Positions 18,295 through 28,359 of a stretch of DNA of 64,000 bases are shown one piece after another. Position numbers and translations under genes: made by a program. Source of the DNA: Hymenobacter fodinae (GTDB taxonomy: Bacteria; Bacteroidota; Bacteroidia; Cytophagales; Hymenobacteraceae); NCBI RefSeq assembly GCF_004745825.1, contig NZ_SRLA01000007.1:124001-188000 (forward strand), given 5' to 3'. Below the pieces are notes generated by a model, which saw only the letters and a list, made by a program, of their open reading frames with translations, searched no databases and was not told the DNA's origin. How positions within the stretch are numbered: position 1 is the stretch's first letter; every line of letters starts with the position of its first letter.

Positions 18295-19512
18295 ATGACC
18301 GAACTCCAACGTCTACTAGCGGCCTACGATGGCTACCGCGCCGCGGGCCGCGCCTGCGCCCTGGCCACGGTGGTGGAAGTGGAAGGCTCCGCCTACCGCC
18401 GCCCCGGTGCCCGCATGCTGGTTACCGATGATGGGCAGCTCACGGGCGCCATCAGCGGCGGCTGCCTCGAAGGCGATGCCCGGCAACGCGCCCGCCAAGC
18501 CCTAATGCGCCGCCAGCCCGCCCTGGTTACCTACGACACCACCGATGAAGACGACCCGCGCCACGGCCTAGGTCCCGGCTGTCAGGGTGTAGTGCACATT
18601 CTGCTGGAGCCGCTTGACTTTCACGAATCTACCAATCCGCTGGAGCTGCTGCGCGGCTTCGTGCACCATCCCGAACCGGCCGTGTTGGCAACGGTATTCC
18701 GCTGCGCGGGCAACCAGTTCGTCAGCGGCCTAGGCCAGCGTTTGCTTTTCACGGCCGCGGGCGAAGTAGCGGGTCATTCGCTCGACAGGCCTGACCTTAA
18801 AAGCCAACTCCAGGACCTAGCCGCTCAGGCTTTCACTACCGGGCAGTCGCTCGTGGGCGAGTGCCGAGTGGCTGAGGGCAGCACGGTGCGCGTGTTCCTG
18901 GAGGTGCTGCGCCCCGCATTGCGCCTGTGCGTGTACGGGGCGGGCAACGATGCGCAGCCATTCGTGAGCTTAGCCGCCGCGCTCGGCTGGCACGTGACCG
19001 TAATTGATGGCCGGCCGCGCCAAGCCACTGCCGCGCGCTTTCCCCAGGCCGCTCAGGTGCGCGTGGTGCCGCTAGGGGAGGTGCCCAGGCTGCCGCTCAC
19101 GGCCGATTTTGCCGTGCTGCTCACCCACAATTACGCCTACGACCGAGCCGTGCTCCAACGCTTGTTGGATGCACCCACCCCGTACATCGGCCTGCTGGGC
19201 GCCCGCACCAAGGCAGATCGCCTGCTCGAAGAGCTAGGCAAGGAAATCCCCGACCTTGAAGCGCACCTGCGCGGGCGGCTCTTCAGTCCTGTGGGCTTGG
19301 ACCTAGGGGCCGAAACGCCGGAAGAAGTGGCCCTATCCATTGTGGCCGAAGTGCAAGCGGTGCGGCAAGGCCGGCCCGGCAACATGCTGCGGCAGACCAG
19401 TGGGCCTATCCATGCGCGCCCCGCCGTTACGGACGCCACTGTGAAAGCGCCCCGCCGCGACAAAATGCCGTATCACCGCTTCGTTGCCGCGGAGCCTAGC
19501 TGTGGTCTTTAG
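18295..19512 (+). CDS. XdhC/CoxI-family molybdenum cofactor insertion protein
   Basis: A 405-residue protein. The N-terminal XdhC_CoxI domain shows EGSAYRRPGARMLV and ISGGCLEGD; the C-terminal XdhC Rossmann domain shows CVYGAGNDAQPFVSLAAALG and IGLLGARTK. Relatives such as XdhC and PaoD bind the molybdenum cofactor and insert it, often after sulfuration, into xanthine-oxidase-family enzymes. It is divergent from the oxidase side but near it and shares the FNR-like box type, so it is the likely chaperone of the PaoABC-like enzyme. The last 35 residues are poorly conserved. Confidence 0.88.
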   Translation: MTELQRLLAAYDGYRAAGRACALATVVEVEGSAYRRPGARMLVTDDGQLTGAISGGCLEGDARQRARQALMRRQPALVTYDTTDEDDPRHGLGPGCQGVVHILLEPLDFHESTNPLELLRGFVHHPEPAVLATVFRCAGNQFVSGLGQRLLFTAAGEVAGHSLDRPDLKSQLQDLAAQAFTTGQSLVGECRVAEGSTVRVFLEVLRPALRLCVYGAGNDAQPFVSLAAALGWHVTVIDGRPRQATAARFPQAAQVRVVPLGEVPRLPLTADFAVLLTHNYAYDRAVLQRLLDAPTPYIGLLGARTKADRLLEELGKEIPDLEAHLRGRLFSPVGLDLGAETPEEVALSIVAEVQAVRQGRPGNMLRQTSGPIHARPAVTDATVKAPRRDKMPYHRFVAAEPSCGL

Positions 19513-19585
19513 CGTGCGGCGCCCACTTCATTTGCTTCTGATTGACGTCAACCATCAGCTTGGCACAGCTTTGCTTTCTCCTACC

Positions 19586-21019
19586 ATGGCCGCTGGAATC
19601 AGCCGCAAGTCCAGACGATTGGCGCCACTGGTGGTGCTAGCTGCCACCTTGCAGCTAGGTAGCACCGGCGGCGCGGCCGCGCAAACTATGGGTAGCGACA
19701 CCACGGCTACGGGCTACCTCGCTAACTCGGCTGAGGAGTACTGGCCGGCCGTGCCGGATTCGCTGCGCCGCACCTTGGCCTATCGGCTCAAACACCTGCC
19801 TATTCGCGCCAACCGGGGCTTTATGACCTACTGCCTGCACCTGCGCGAAACCTACGACAACTAACACACCTACTACTGGGGCCTCGGGCCGGAAGACAAG
19901 AATGGCTACCTACTGCACCGGGCCATCGGGTACGCCGACCTGCGGTGGAGCCGGCACGTTCGGGCCTACGCCGAAATCAACAGCAGCACCATTACGGGGC
20001 GTACGGGCGGGCCGCGCCCCGTGCAGGACGTCAACCAGCTCAGCTTCAACCAGCTGTTTACCGAGCTAGCCTGGCCGCTCGCGCCCCGGTCGCGCGTGGT
20101 GCTGCGCCTCGGTAAGCAGCTCCTGCAATACGGCCAGGGTACATTGCTCGACATCCGCGACGCCAACGTGCGGCGCTCGTTCCTGGGCGCCAAAGCCGTA
20201 GCCTACCTGGGCAATACGCGCGTCGACGGCTTAGCCATGTGGGTGGTGCGCAACAACCCCGGCCCGCTGGACGATGCGCGCGACCGGTCGCAGTACCTAC
20301 TCGGCGGCTGGCTGACGCACACCTACCAGCACCCGCTGCTCACCCGCCTAGACGTATTCTATCTAAACGTCAACCGCGACCAGACTGTCTTTAATCAAGG
20401 GGTTGGGGCCGAAAAACGGCATACAGCGGGAGCTTCCATGTATTATAAGCGGGGTTCGTGGAATGGCATCACGGTGGTCGAAGGCCAGCTGGGCCACTTT
20501 GCTAGCACAACCATCCGGGCGTGGAAGGTGGCGCAACTGGTGGCCTACGAGATGCCCAATTCAAAGCGTAAGCCGGTACTCACGCTCCAAAGCGCCATCG
20601 CTAGCGGTGACCATAACCCGGGGGACGGCGAACTAAATACATTTAATCCGCTCTATCCTATGGCCATCTACTACGGGTTCATCGACAATGTAGGTTCCTC
20701 CAACGTGTACGTCGTGCACCCCCGGGCCGATGTTAACTTGGCCCCCGGGGTGCGGCTTTTTACCAGCTATTACCGGTTCTGGCGCAGCAGCCTGATGGAT
20801 GGTGTGTACGGGCCTACCGGCGTGCGGCTGCTGCCATCCGTTGATTCGGGCCGCTGCATTGGCGATATGGTGGACGCCGTCCTTTCCTACAGCCCCACGG
20901 CGTCCCTCACCCTCCAAGCCACGGGCGTGTACTTCCGGCGGGGAGCGTACCTATTGCGCCAACCAGACCTGACCAGCAATATTTCCTACGGCGGGCTGCG
21001 GCTTACGGTCCGTATTTAA
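19586..21019 (+). pseudogene. Alginate-export-type porin interrupted by a stop codon
   Basis: The frame starts MAAGISRKSRRLAP with a signal peptide ending near GGAAAQ, runs 92 codons, meets TAA at 19862-19864, and continues in the same frame with HTYYWGLGPEDKNGYLL to 21019. The product would be a 477-residue outer-membrane barrel of the alginate_export family (REtYDN..HTYYWG, LRLGKQLLQYGQGTLLDIRD). An internal ATG at 20021 cannot restore signal peptide or the first strands. A single change from CAA or similar explains the break. The neighbouring XdhC gene suggests a role in uptake for the oxidase pathway, which is inference. Confidence 0.8.
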
Positions 21020-21223
21020 GAGTGAATGGTAGGCCAGCCAGCGGCGGTTCCCGCTACCAGGGGCGGGCTGCGTGAGCCCGTCTACCCGCAACTGTCCCTA
21101 CTGAGCAAGAGTCCTGCTAGGGGCTTGAATTTGATCGTGCTGTACTTTTTGCTTCACCGTCGCGTGCCTATTATTGGTAGTTTCCTCCTAATTAAGTAGG
21201 TCCGGGTGGTGTCTGACTTAGCT

Positions 21224-22255
21224 CTAGCCTGCCGCCCGGAGTAGGGCGGATAGAAACCGCTGCTTAAAGCGCTGTTGCAGCTGGCGACCCGGCGCAGTAG
21301 GCAGCAGCAGTAAGTCCGTGTAGACTAGCATTGGATCCACACAGGAGAAAGCCGCGCTGGCAGGTGGCACCTGTGAGAAGAAGGGGGTAAGAATTTCCAC
21401 GTTCCCGCGATTATGGGGAACGAGCCCCAACTGTTCTGCCAGCCGCGGGCGAATCTGGCGACTATAGATAACGAAGGAAGTGGGAAGGGCCTCTTCCGCC
21501 AATAACAAATTGGCCGCGGTTTCTCCACTCCACCAAGTATCGGGCGGAAAACGCAGTTGAGCCAGAGTAGCTGCCGTTTGCTGAGGGTTGGACCAGCGGT
21601 AGCGCTGCGGGTTTAGGCGCGGGCGCAACGCTTCCGGGTAATGACTCACCCAGTAGCGGGCCAGGGGGGCCATCTGCGGGGCAAGGTGACCTGGGCCAGT
21701 GGGAAGCCAGAGTTCTTGTTGCTGCAGCTGCAAGATCAATCGTTCAACCAGGGCTAGCTTAAGCCCGGTGTGGGTAGCTAAGCTGGCTGGAGCGTAACTG
21801 GGCAACGCAGGGCTAGTCAGCAGCTGGAACACAAACCTCATCTGGGCCGAGCGGATGGACGCGCTGACCGTGGGACAGGGCAGCGGGAGCCGGCGGAACC
21901 CCTGCAGCAGGACCAGCCATTGGGGCTGCCCCCAGCGCAACCACGCGTTACCGGCGCGGTCCGCGTAGCAGATGCCCGCCCGGCGGAGCTGCTCCGCCAG
22001 GGAGGGAGATACGTACTCGGTGACGAGCAGCAGGGGGGGCGGTATCTCCGCCAGCTGCGCAATACGGGGGGGCGTGACGGTGCCTATGGTTAACACCTTC
22101 GTGAGCAAGCCTTGCTCCCACCGCCACCACTGGTAACCCGTACCGGGGGGGCAGACTCCAATGGTTACGCACAGGGTACGCTGCAGGTACTCCCGGACAT
22201 GGTCCAATAAGTGTAGAGCAGAATCGGGCTGGGGGCCTAACACAAGTACAAGCAA
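21224..22255 (-). CDS. AbiEi-like antitoxin family protein without toxin partner
   Basis: A 343-residue protein that resembles the AbiEi_2 group of type IV antitoxin-like transcriptional regulators. The signs are CYADRAGNAWLRW (the fi-D-x-x-GN-x-y motif, residues 96-108), a middle winged-helix-like region (LATHTGLKLALVERLILQL), WWSGETAANLLLAEEAL (the gGE-x-AA motif) and a late LVYTDLLLLP. In complete systems it pairs with the nucleotidyltransferase toxin AbiEii, but no such gene is next to it. The role may be regulatory or a solitary remnant. The start is uncertain. Confidence 0.6.
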   Translation of the reverse strand: MLVLVLGPQPDSALHLLDHVREYLQRTLCVTIGVCPPGTGYQWWRWEQGLLTKVLTIGTVTPPRIAQLAEIPPPLLLVTEYVSPSLAEQLRRAGICYADRAGNAWLRWGQPQWLVLLQGFRRLPLPCPTVSASIRSAQMRFVFQLLTSPALPSYAPASLATHTGLKLALVERLILQLQQQELWLPTGPGHLAPQMAPLARYWVSHYPEALRPRLNPQRYRWSNPQQTAATLAQLRFPPDTWWSGETAANLLLAEEALPTSFVIYSRQIRPRLAEQLGLVPHNRGNVEILTPFFSQVPPASAAFSCVDPMLVYTDLLLLPTAPGRQLQQRFKQRFLSALLRAAG

Positions 22256-22264
22256 ATAGAAACG

Positions 22265-22305
22265 GTAAAAACAAAAAAACCGGGGCTGACGAGCAGCCCC
22301 GGTTT
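22265..22305 (-). terminator. Rho-independent terminator of the TonB receptor operon
   Basis: A 12 bp perfect stem (AAACCGGGGCTG with CAGCCCCGGTTT, 22277-22305, 5 nt loop) is followed, in the minus direction, by a run of T residues broken by one G. It lies 28 bp after the stop of the beta-helix lipoprotein gene. Confidence 0.85.
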
Positions 22306-22332
22306 CGTGCCTATGGTGGCTAAAGCAACTGC

Positions 22333-23769
22333 CTAGTAGGTTGTAGTCTGCGGATCAAAATTCGTCCAGCCCTGAGCCCAGTTGGTTGAGCCGTTGAAGG
22401 CCCCGCGGTAGGTAACCTTCTCAAAGAAGCTGTCGTCCGCTTTACCCGTGAAGACAGCGCCCGAAAGCAGGGGAGAGCCACTGTTTAGCAGAAAGTTGGG
22501 ACCGGTCAGGGTAAAGGTGTTGGTATTGAGTCCCAGCGAGCTCAGACCGGCAGCATTTACCACTGAGTTGTTCTTGCCAGTCGCATTGAACCACGTCTCC
22601 ACGTCAGCATCGGTGAAGGCTCCACTGCCCGTGTTGTTGGCTGCGCGCAGAGGTCGCGTGGTATTGGCCAGAACAACACCCGCCAGATTCAGGCCGCCCG
22701 ATTGAACGTTAGCCCACGTCGGAGTGCCATCCAGGCGCAAGCCTTCGGGATAGCCTACAAACACGGAGTTGTAGACGCTAGTGGACGTGTTGCGGCGCAG
22801 GTGCAGGGCAGACTGATACACGCCGCTACCTGACTGCTGCGTAGCGGGAGGAGTACCCCCCGTTACGAATACGCTCATGTTGCTGAAGACGGGAGCCGTC
22901 AGGGGCAGGCCATTGAAGTCGGAAGTAGCGGGAGTGCCGGGGTTGAAGTTGTCCGATTCAAAGCCATTGGAACCGGATTGGTCTGCGAACTGCGGATCCC
23001 GCAGCGACAAGCCGTACTGTACCTTGCCCGTGTAGCCAAAGTCCGTGTCGAAGTCATCGTCGAAGCCGCGGTACGCAATCAAGTGCTTGGCATTTACCGT
23101 GCCGCCAAACCACTCGTAGGAGTCGTCACCAGAATATGAAACCTGTACGTAGTCGATCTGCGTGCCCGAGCCGACGCCGTACATGGTCAGACCATTGATT
23201 TCGCTGTTGGCCGTAGTCGAGAGGGGAATACCCGCAAACTCGATGCGCACGTACTTCAGGCTGCCCGAGTTATCCGCCGCGTTAGAGCCCCCAAAGTTGC
23301 CCCGAATGCCGCCTTCCATTTCGGTGGCCGTGGTCGAGCGGTTGATGGGGGCATTGCCCACCAGAACGAGGCCGCCCCAGTCGCCGTAGTTGCGGCTGCC
23401 GGGCGCTTTGGCCGAGGTGAACACGATCGGGTTGGCCTGGGTGCCTTCGGCGATAATCTTTCCGCCCTTCTCAATGATCAACGCTCCTTTCGTAGTCTGA
23501 TCACCGAAGATCTTGGTACCCGGCTCAATGGTTAGGGTCGTGCCGTTAGTGACGTAGACGAAGCCCTGCAGTAAATACTTCTCGTTAGCGCGAAGGGTAC
23601 GGTTAGCGCTGATTTCCCCCGATAAAATCACCCGGCCAGCTGCATCAGTAGGGCCGGAAGGCTCTTGCTGGGTTGGGGCATTGTCATTGTTGTCCTCACA
23701 GCTGCTGAGGGAAGAAGCACTGGCTAGTGCCAGCATGGCCAACAGCAACATTTTCGGAAAGCGTTTCAT
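22333..23769 (-). CDS. Surface lipoprotein with right-handed beta-helix
   Basis: A 478-residue lipoprotein: lipobox with Cys24 (SSLSSCEDN), then a parallel beta-helix-like repeat region with GTTLTIEPGTKIFGD, GGKIIAEGTQANPIVFTS, YGDWGGLVLVGNAPIN and IDYVQVSYSGDDSYEWFGG. Proteins of this kind are widespread in Bacteroidota, are sometimes misnamed multidrug transporter, and usually stand next to a TonB receptor. Here the receptor gene lies 50 bp upstream on the same strand and a strong terminator follows, so the two form an operon. It probably helps ligand capture at the surface; the ligand is unknown. Confidence 0.8.
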   Translation of the reverse strand: MKRFPKMLLLAMLALASASSLSSCEDNNDNAPTQQEPSGPTDAAGRVILSGEISANRTLRANEKYLLQGFVYVTNGTTLTIEPGTKIFGDQTTKGALIIEKGGKIIAEGTQANPIVFTSAKAPGSRNYGDWGGLVLVGNAPINRSTTATEMEGGIRGNFGGSNAADNSGSLKYVRIEFAGIPLSTTANSEINGLTMYGVGSGTQIDYVQVSYSGDDSYEWFGGTVNAKHLIAYRGFDDDFDTDFGYTGKVQYGLSLRDPQFADQSGSNGFESDNFNPGTPATSDFNGLPLTAPVFSNMSVFVTGGTPPATQQSGSGVYQSALHLRRNTSTSVYNSVFVGYPEGLRLDGTPTWANVQSGGLNLAGVVLANTTRPLRAANNTGSGAFTDADVETWFNATGKNNSVVNAAGLSSLGLNTNTFTLTGPNFLLNSGSPLLSGAVFTGKADDSFFEKVTYRGAFNGSTNWAQGWTNFDPQTTTY

Positions 23770-23819
23770 AAGGAGAGTTTGGATGAATGGAGCAAGAGGA
23801 GTAAAGGGGAAGGGCTGAG

Positions 23820-26708
23820 TTACCAGATGAAATTCAGGCCCAGAGTTGTGCTGGAGCCCCGGCGCAGGGAGCGATAAGAGGAGTCGTTGCTGGAGTACTT
23901 TCCGTTGCGGTCGGTGTCCTGCACTAACTGCACGGGTTGGTTGAAAATGTCCTGCCAGGCAGCGCGCAGCTCCCAGTGTTTGGCAAGGCGCTTGGTCAAC
24001 ACCAAGTCCACCACGTTGCGGGGTACTTCATACAGGGTGGGGTTATCGTTATTGCCGACGGCGAAAATGCGCGGCCCCACGATGTTGTAGAGTACACTGA
24101 CCTGCGTCCCCCGCTCATCGTCGTTGTAATACGCCCCCAGGTTGATCAGGTAAGGGGACTGGCCCTGCAGGGGGCGGCGGCGCGTCTGCGTGTCGCCGAC
24201 GTACGTTGATTTCACCTGACCGCTGGCGTCCGGGATCATTACGTAGTCACCCAGCTCCACGCGGCTGAAGATGTAGGAGGCGTTACCAACCAGGGAAAGG
24301 CGCTGCAGCCAACGCGAACCAGAAACTCCCGCCAGCGACTTGCGCACCTCCGCTTCCACGCCGTAGCTGGTAGCAGACTGGGTGTTCACCGTGGAGTAGC
24401 CCAGCACGTTAGCTCCACCCACCGAGCTGTTCATGAACGTTTCGATGGGGCTGTTGAAATGCTTGTAGAAACCTCCCAGCGTGATTTGCTCACCCATGGA
24501 TGGGTACATTTCCCAGCGCAGGTCCACGTTCTGAATCTTGGCCGTCTTCAGCGAAGCATTGCCTTGCACGTCGGCATTCAGGTTGAAGTCGTAGAAGCGG
24601 AAGGTGGAAAGCTCCCGGAACTCGGGGCGGTTGATGGTCGCCGCGTAGGCGGCGCGTACCAGCATCTGGTCGGAAAGGTTGTAAGAAACGTTAAGCGAAG
24701 GCAACGGGCTGAACAGGCGCTGCCCGCCTTTTACCGTGCCACCGCCGCGCAGCTGGTTGTTCACAATTTGGTCGTTGTACTCACCCCGGAAGCCGGCTAC
24801 CCCGGTAAACTTACCAAGCGGCAGGGTGAGGCTGGCGTAGCCAGCGGCTAGCGTGTTGCTGGCCGTGTACACGTCATTGGGGTCCGTACCTTCCTGGAGA
24901 GCAAAGCCGCCGTTCTGCCCCGTGAGATTGCCGAGGCTGAAAATCTGATCGATGGGCTGAAGGCGGGCTCCACTACCCGTGGCTCCCGTGTTGCCCACGT
25001 TCGTATAGCCAAACCAGCGAGCCGAGAAGTCCCGGTCTTTGCGCTCGGCGTACAAGCCGGCTTTCAGCTTGATACCGCCTTCTTTGTTGGTTGAATCCTG
25101 CGTAATCTGGTGTACCACATTCAAGGCAACCGATTCTACCCGCTCGTTAAGCTTGGAGAAGTAACGCGAGGCGTCGGTCAGCACGGGCTGGGAGCCGGTG
25201 GCGGCCCCGAAGGGTACGGGCACGCCGTCCCCGTCCATAACATTGGTTGGGCGCAAGTAGCGCACCCGGCGCCAGTCCGGCTCGGTGCGATGCGTGTAGG
25301 CAAAGCCACCCACCCAGTTAACTGTTGTTTTGTTGTTGGCCAACTCGTGGTTGCCAATCAGCTGTCCGGAGTAGATACTGCGGCTCTCGTACCGCTCCGA
25401 GTAGGAGCGCACGTCATTGCCGGCTACCTTATCTACCCCCTCGCGGATTACGGTTTCCGCGGCGCCAAGCTGGTTGAACAGGTTTTTAAATTCCAGCGTG
25501 CTGCGGTTGTTCAGGCGCAGCCAAAAGTTCTGTACCACCCCCAGGCGCACCTCGTTGTTGTAGGCCTGGTCTTCATATTCCGCATTGGTTGCATCGCGAT
25601 TCGCACCGAGTTCGTAGAAAGTCAGGTTAGGCGTAGTAGCGACGTGGTAGTTGCCGTAGTTCAGGCTTGTGAGCGTACCTACTTGCTTTTCGCCTATTTC
25701 GAAACGGCGACCCAGGCTAAAGGAGAGGCGTAGATCTGGGGCGGCCTGCCCCGAGCGGATAGCCCAGTTATTAGGCAGCTGCCGGCCGTAAGCCGCCTGC
25801 AAGGTGAGGGGAAGGTCGCGGTTGATTCGGCTAGGCCAGTTATCCGGAATAGTGCGTTTGCCACTATCGAAACCCAGCCAATCATATTTGCCGCCTTTGT
25901 ATTTCTGCACATCCTGGAAGGTGGTGCCGTTGCGGTAACCTGCCTGAATACCCAGGGAAGTGAAATTCTCCTCCGGGGCACGCTTGGTGTATACTTTGAT
26001 CACGCCCCCGGCGAAGTCGCCGGGAAGCTCCGCGGAGCCCGACTTGAAAATCATCATCCGGTCAATGACGCTGCTCGGAATCATGTCGAAAGCAAAGGCC
26101 CGCGTGTCCACTTCCGAACTGGGCGTCAGCACATCATTGAGCATTACGGCGTTATAACGCTGTACTAAGCCCCGCACGAGTACGAAGCGGTTGTCCTGAA
26201 TGGATACGCCCGGTACCCGGCGGGCAATTTGCGCCGCATCCCGGTCCTGAGACTTAACGATCTGTTCGGAGGATACCCCCACGGCCACCAACTGCGCATT
26301 ACGTACCTCGCTGATCACGGCTACCTCCGTGTTCGTGCGGCGCTGAGCCGTTACCACAACTTCCCCCAGGGAGGCAGAAGCATCCGCCAGGGCCGTATTA
26401 ACAACTACTACCTTGCCGGCTTCCACCTGCAAGCCCGGTACGTTCTTCGCTTCGTACGACACGGAGCTGATGCGCAGGGTGTGCGTTCCCACGGGTACTT
26501 TCGAAAGCGAAAAAGTGCCGTCTAGGTCCGTGGAGGCACCAATGGTGGTGCCGACAACTCCTACACTGGCCCCGATGATGGGCTCCTGAGTTTTCTGGTC
26601 CCGTACCGTTCCACGAATGGTACCACTTGATTGCGCTAAAGCAGAAAAGCTGCCTAAACACATGAAGAAAACAAGAATTTGAAACAACCGAGTACGTTGT
26701 GCTGCCAT
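23820..26708 (-). CDS. TonB-dependent outer-membrane receptor
   Basis: A 962-residue receptor: signal peptide (to about residue 26), carboxypeptidase-like regulatory domain (about 29-115, GTIRGTVRDQKTQEPIIGASV), a plug domain with VVVTAQRRT, AAQIARRVPGVSIQDNRFVLVRG and PGDFAGGVIKVYTKR, and a 22-strand-type barrel ending with the aromatic LGLNFIW. The operon partner is the beta-helix lipoprotein. No SusD gene is present, so this is not a classical glycan locus; phosphate-rich or metal ligands are possible, and the nearby Na/Pi-type transporter hints at phosphate, but this is weak inference. Energy may come from the TonB protein encoded divergently at 27572. Confidence 0.92.
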   Translation of the reverse strand: MAAQRTRLFQILVFFMCLGSFSALAQSSGTIRGTVRDQKTQEPIIGASVGVVGTTIGASTDLDGTFSLSKVPVGTHTLRISSVSYEAKNVPGLQVEAGKVVVVNTALADASASLGEVVVTAQRRTNTEVAVISEVRNAQLVAVGVSSEQIVKSQDRDAAQIARRVPGVSIQDNRFVLVRGLVQRYNAVMLNDVLTPSSEVDTRAFAFDMIPSSVIDRMMIFKSGSAELPGDFAGGVIKVYTKRAPEENFTSLGIQAGYRNGTTFQDVQKYKGGKYDWLGFDSGKRTIPDNWPSRINRDLPLTLQAAYGRQLPNNWAIRSGQAAPDLRLSFSLGRRFEIGEKQVGTLTSLNYGNYHVATTPNLTFYELGANRDATNAEYEDQAYNNEVRLGVVQNFWLRLNNRSTLEFKNLFNQLGAAETVIREGVDKVAGNDVRSYSERYESRSIYSGQLIGNHELANNKTTVNWVGGFAYTHRTEPDWRRVRYLRPTNVMDGDGVPVPFGAATGSQPVLTDASRYFSKLNERVESVALNVVHQITQDSTNKEGGIKLKAGLYAERKDRDFSARWFGYTNVGNTGATGSGARLQPIDQIFSLGNLTGQNGGFALQEGTDPNDVYTASNTLAAGYASLTLPLGKFTGVAGFRGEYNDQIVNNQLRGGGTVKGGQRLFSPLPSLNVSYNLSDQMLVRAAYAATINRPEFRELSTFRFYDFNLNADVQGNASLKTAKIQNVDLRWEMYPSMGEQITLGGFYKHFNSPIETFMNSSVGGANVLGYSTVNTQSATSYGVEAEVRKSLAGVSGSRWLQRLSLVGNASYIFSRVELGDYVMIPDASGQVKSTYVGDTQTRRRPLQGQSPYLINLGAYYNDDERGTQVSVLYNIVGPRIFAVGNNDNPTLYEVPRNVVDLVLTKRLAKHWELRAAWQDIFNQPVQLVQDTDRNGKYSSNDSSYRSLRRGSSTTLGLNFIW

Positions 26709-27571
26709 AGGAGTAGAATATGACGCAAAGGTCCCCGTCGTATATTGCTAGAAGTTGTTGTTAAGTTTATCTAATCATTACCATCCCCTGGGAATCAGGT
26801 AACATTAGGGTAATAATCACGCCACCGGCTTGGCGTAAATCATTGAAAGGCAAAGCACTCTATGATTTTATTGTAGCGCTTAGCATAACCAGTGGGGTCC
26901 TCCTGTTTGGCGGGATAGCCTATCAAGCAAGCCGGATCACCTAAACCATTACCCTGAGTAGTTCGTAGGGCTCGCCCGGGAGATGCCAGTGCGGCAGAAC
27001 TAGCCCTGCTACCGGGGCTGCGATGGCGGCTGGCCGGGCCGCCGCTAAGCTGAGCAGGCTCCAGATAGGGGCGTGGTAAGAATAGCGGCCCTAAGCCCCA
27101 GCGTTGCAGCACGGGGGCTCGCGTGAAGGATTGCCCACGGCCATTTCGCCTGCGCACTGCGTAATGGCGAAAGCAAAGGTGCGGGTTTCGTGTTATGCGC
27201 GTGTAGCGCCCCCGTTACGTTTTTGTGAAGATAGCCCGGGCTCCACTAGGGGAGTTCCTGCCCGAGAGTCGGGAGCGGCCATTGGGTGCCAAAGTACGGG
27301 GCCAAGCTGGGTCCGGCTAAAGCAGGACGATTCGTGGTCCTAGGAAGGGGAAAATGGTTTCGTTTTTCCAGGAGGGTGCTCGCTACTAGCCACGGGCACC
27401 CCATGCGGGATGCGCGGTGGGGAGGGCGTCCGGGTGGAGTGACCGATGGGGCTACCCGGGAGCGGCGGAAGTAACATCTTCGTCACGTAAACACAACAGT
27501 AACGTGATGCATACCCGCCACTAGTGGCTTGGAAGGGGCGCTAGATTTACGTGATCAAATTTTAATTTTCT
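26709..27571. other. Intergenic region between TonB receptor and TonB genes
   Basis: 863 bp hold no convincing gene. The receptor side is AT-rich (26760-26880) and includes, in the minus direction, GACCTTTGC about 20 bp before the receptor start, close to the Bacteroidota -7 pattern TAnnTTTG. The rest is GC-rich and shows only random reading frames. Confidence 0.5.
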
Positions 27572-28021
27572 ATGCTCCGAACCTTTACTCTAGTGTGCTT
27601 CCTTTTGCTGGCCGCCGCGGACGTTATCGGGCAAGCCCTCACGGTTACTACTTCTCCCGTCGCGAACGAAACGGGTACCGGCGGAGCCGTCGCGGCATCG
27701 CCCAAGGTATACGAAACGGTCGACGAAATGCCGACGTACCCGGGTGGTGCTCCCGCCTTCCTGAAGTTTCTACAAACGAAGCTTAAGTACCCGGAAGAAG
27801 CCTTGCATAAGAACATCAATGGGAAAGTGTTCGTCAGCTTTGTGGTGGACGAGCAAGGCCGGATTTTAGATCCGACTGTAGTGCGCGGGTTGGGGGCGGG
27901 ACTGGATCAGGAAGCGTTGCGCCTCGTGCGCATTATGCCGTGGTGGACCCCGGGCCGCCTCAACGGGCAACCGGTCCGGGTAGCCTACACGTTGCCGATT
28001 ACCTTCAAGCTCCTGGATTGA
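27572..28021 (+). CDS. Small energy transducer TonB
   Basis: A 149-residue protein: N-terminal signal-anchor (MLRTFTLVCFLLLAAADVIG), a short linker, and a C-terminal TonB domain (about 50-149) with MPTYPGGAPAFLKFL, YPEEALHKNINGKVFVSFVVD, and IMPWWTPGRLNGQPVRVAYTLPI. The PGG-x-x-x-f-x-k-f and YP-x-x-A blocks are typical of Bacteroidota TonB paralogues. It couples the inner-membrane proton motive force to outer-membrane receptors, possibly the divergent one at 23820. No ExbBD genes are close. The linker is too short to span a wide periplasm, as often in this group. Confidence 0.85.
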   Translation: MLRTFTLVCFLLLAAADVIGQALTVTTSPVANETGTGGAVAASPKVYETVDEMPTYPGGAPAFLKFLQTKLKYPEEALHKNINGKVFVSFVVDEQGRILDPTVVRGLGAGLDQEALRLVRIMPWWTPGRLNGQPVRVAYTLPITFKLLD

Positions 28022-28359
28022 AGCGCCGAGCCGTTCGCGGCAGGTGGGCACGTCGCCTGTGCTTGCAAATAACGCACTTCAGCAGTCCGGATACTGGCAG
28101 ATCCCTAACCAGTTGGCCCGGTAGGATTGGTCTCTTTCTTTACCCAGGCCACTATTAGAGGGGAAGCACTCTGGTAAGCTGTCGGACTGAGGAGGGGGTA
28201 CCATTGCAGGTATTAAAATAGGTATATTCCACTGTTATACTTCTGATCCGCTCCTTATGGGCGGACAAGGACATTTTAACGGTATCTGCGCAAGACAAAC
28301 GCAAGCATGTAGTACTGGTGGTGGGTAATCCTGGCTCTTTTTCTAACCTAAGCTCTATT
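28022..28359. other. Intergenic region, no feature seen
   Basis: 338 bp between the TonB gene and the Asp-box lipoprotein gene. The part near 28205-28245 is AT-rich (ATTAAAATAGGTATATTCC) and may hold a promoter, but no motif is clear enough to call. Confidence 0.4.

Noticed and set aside
19542..19557. TTGACGTCAA with a nearby CATCA before the porin gene as a fifth FNR-like box
   Set aside because: The palindrome has no 4-base spacer as in the other boxes, so it does not fit the pattern.
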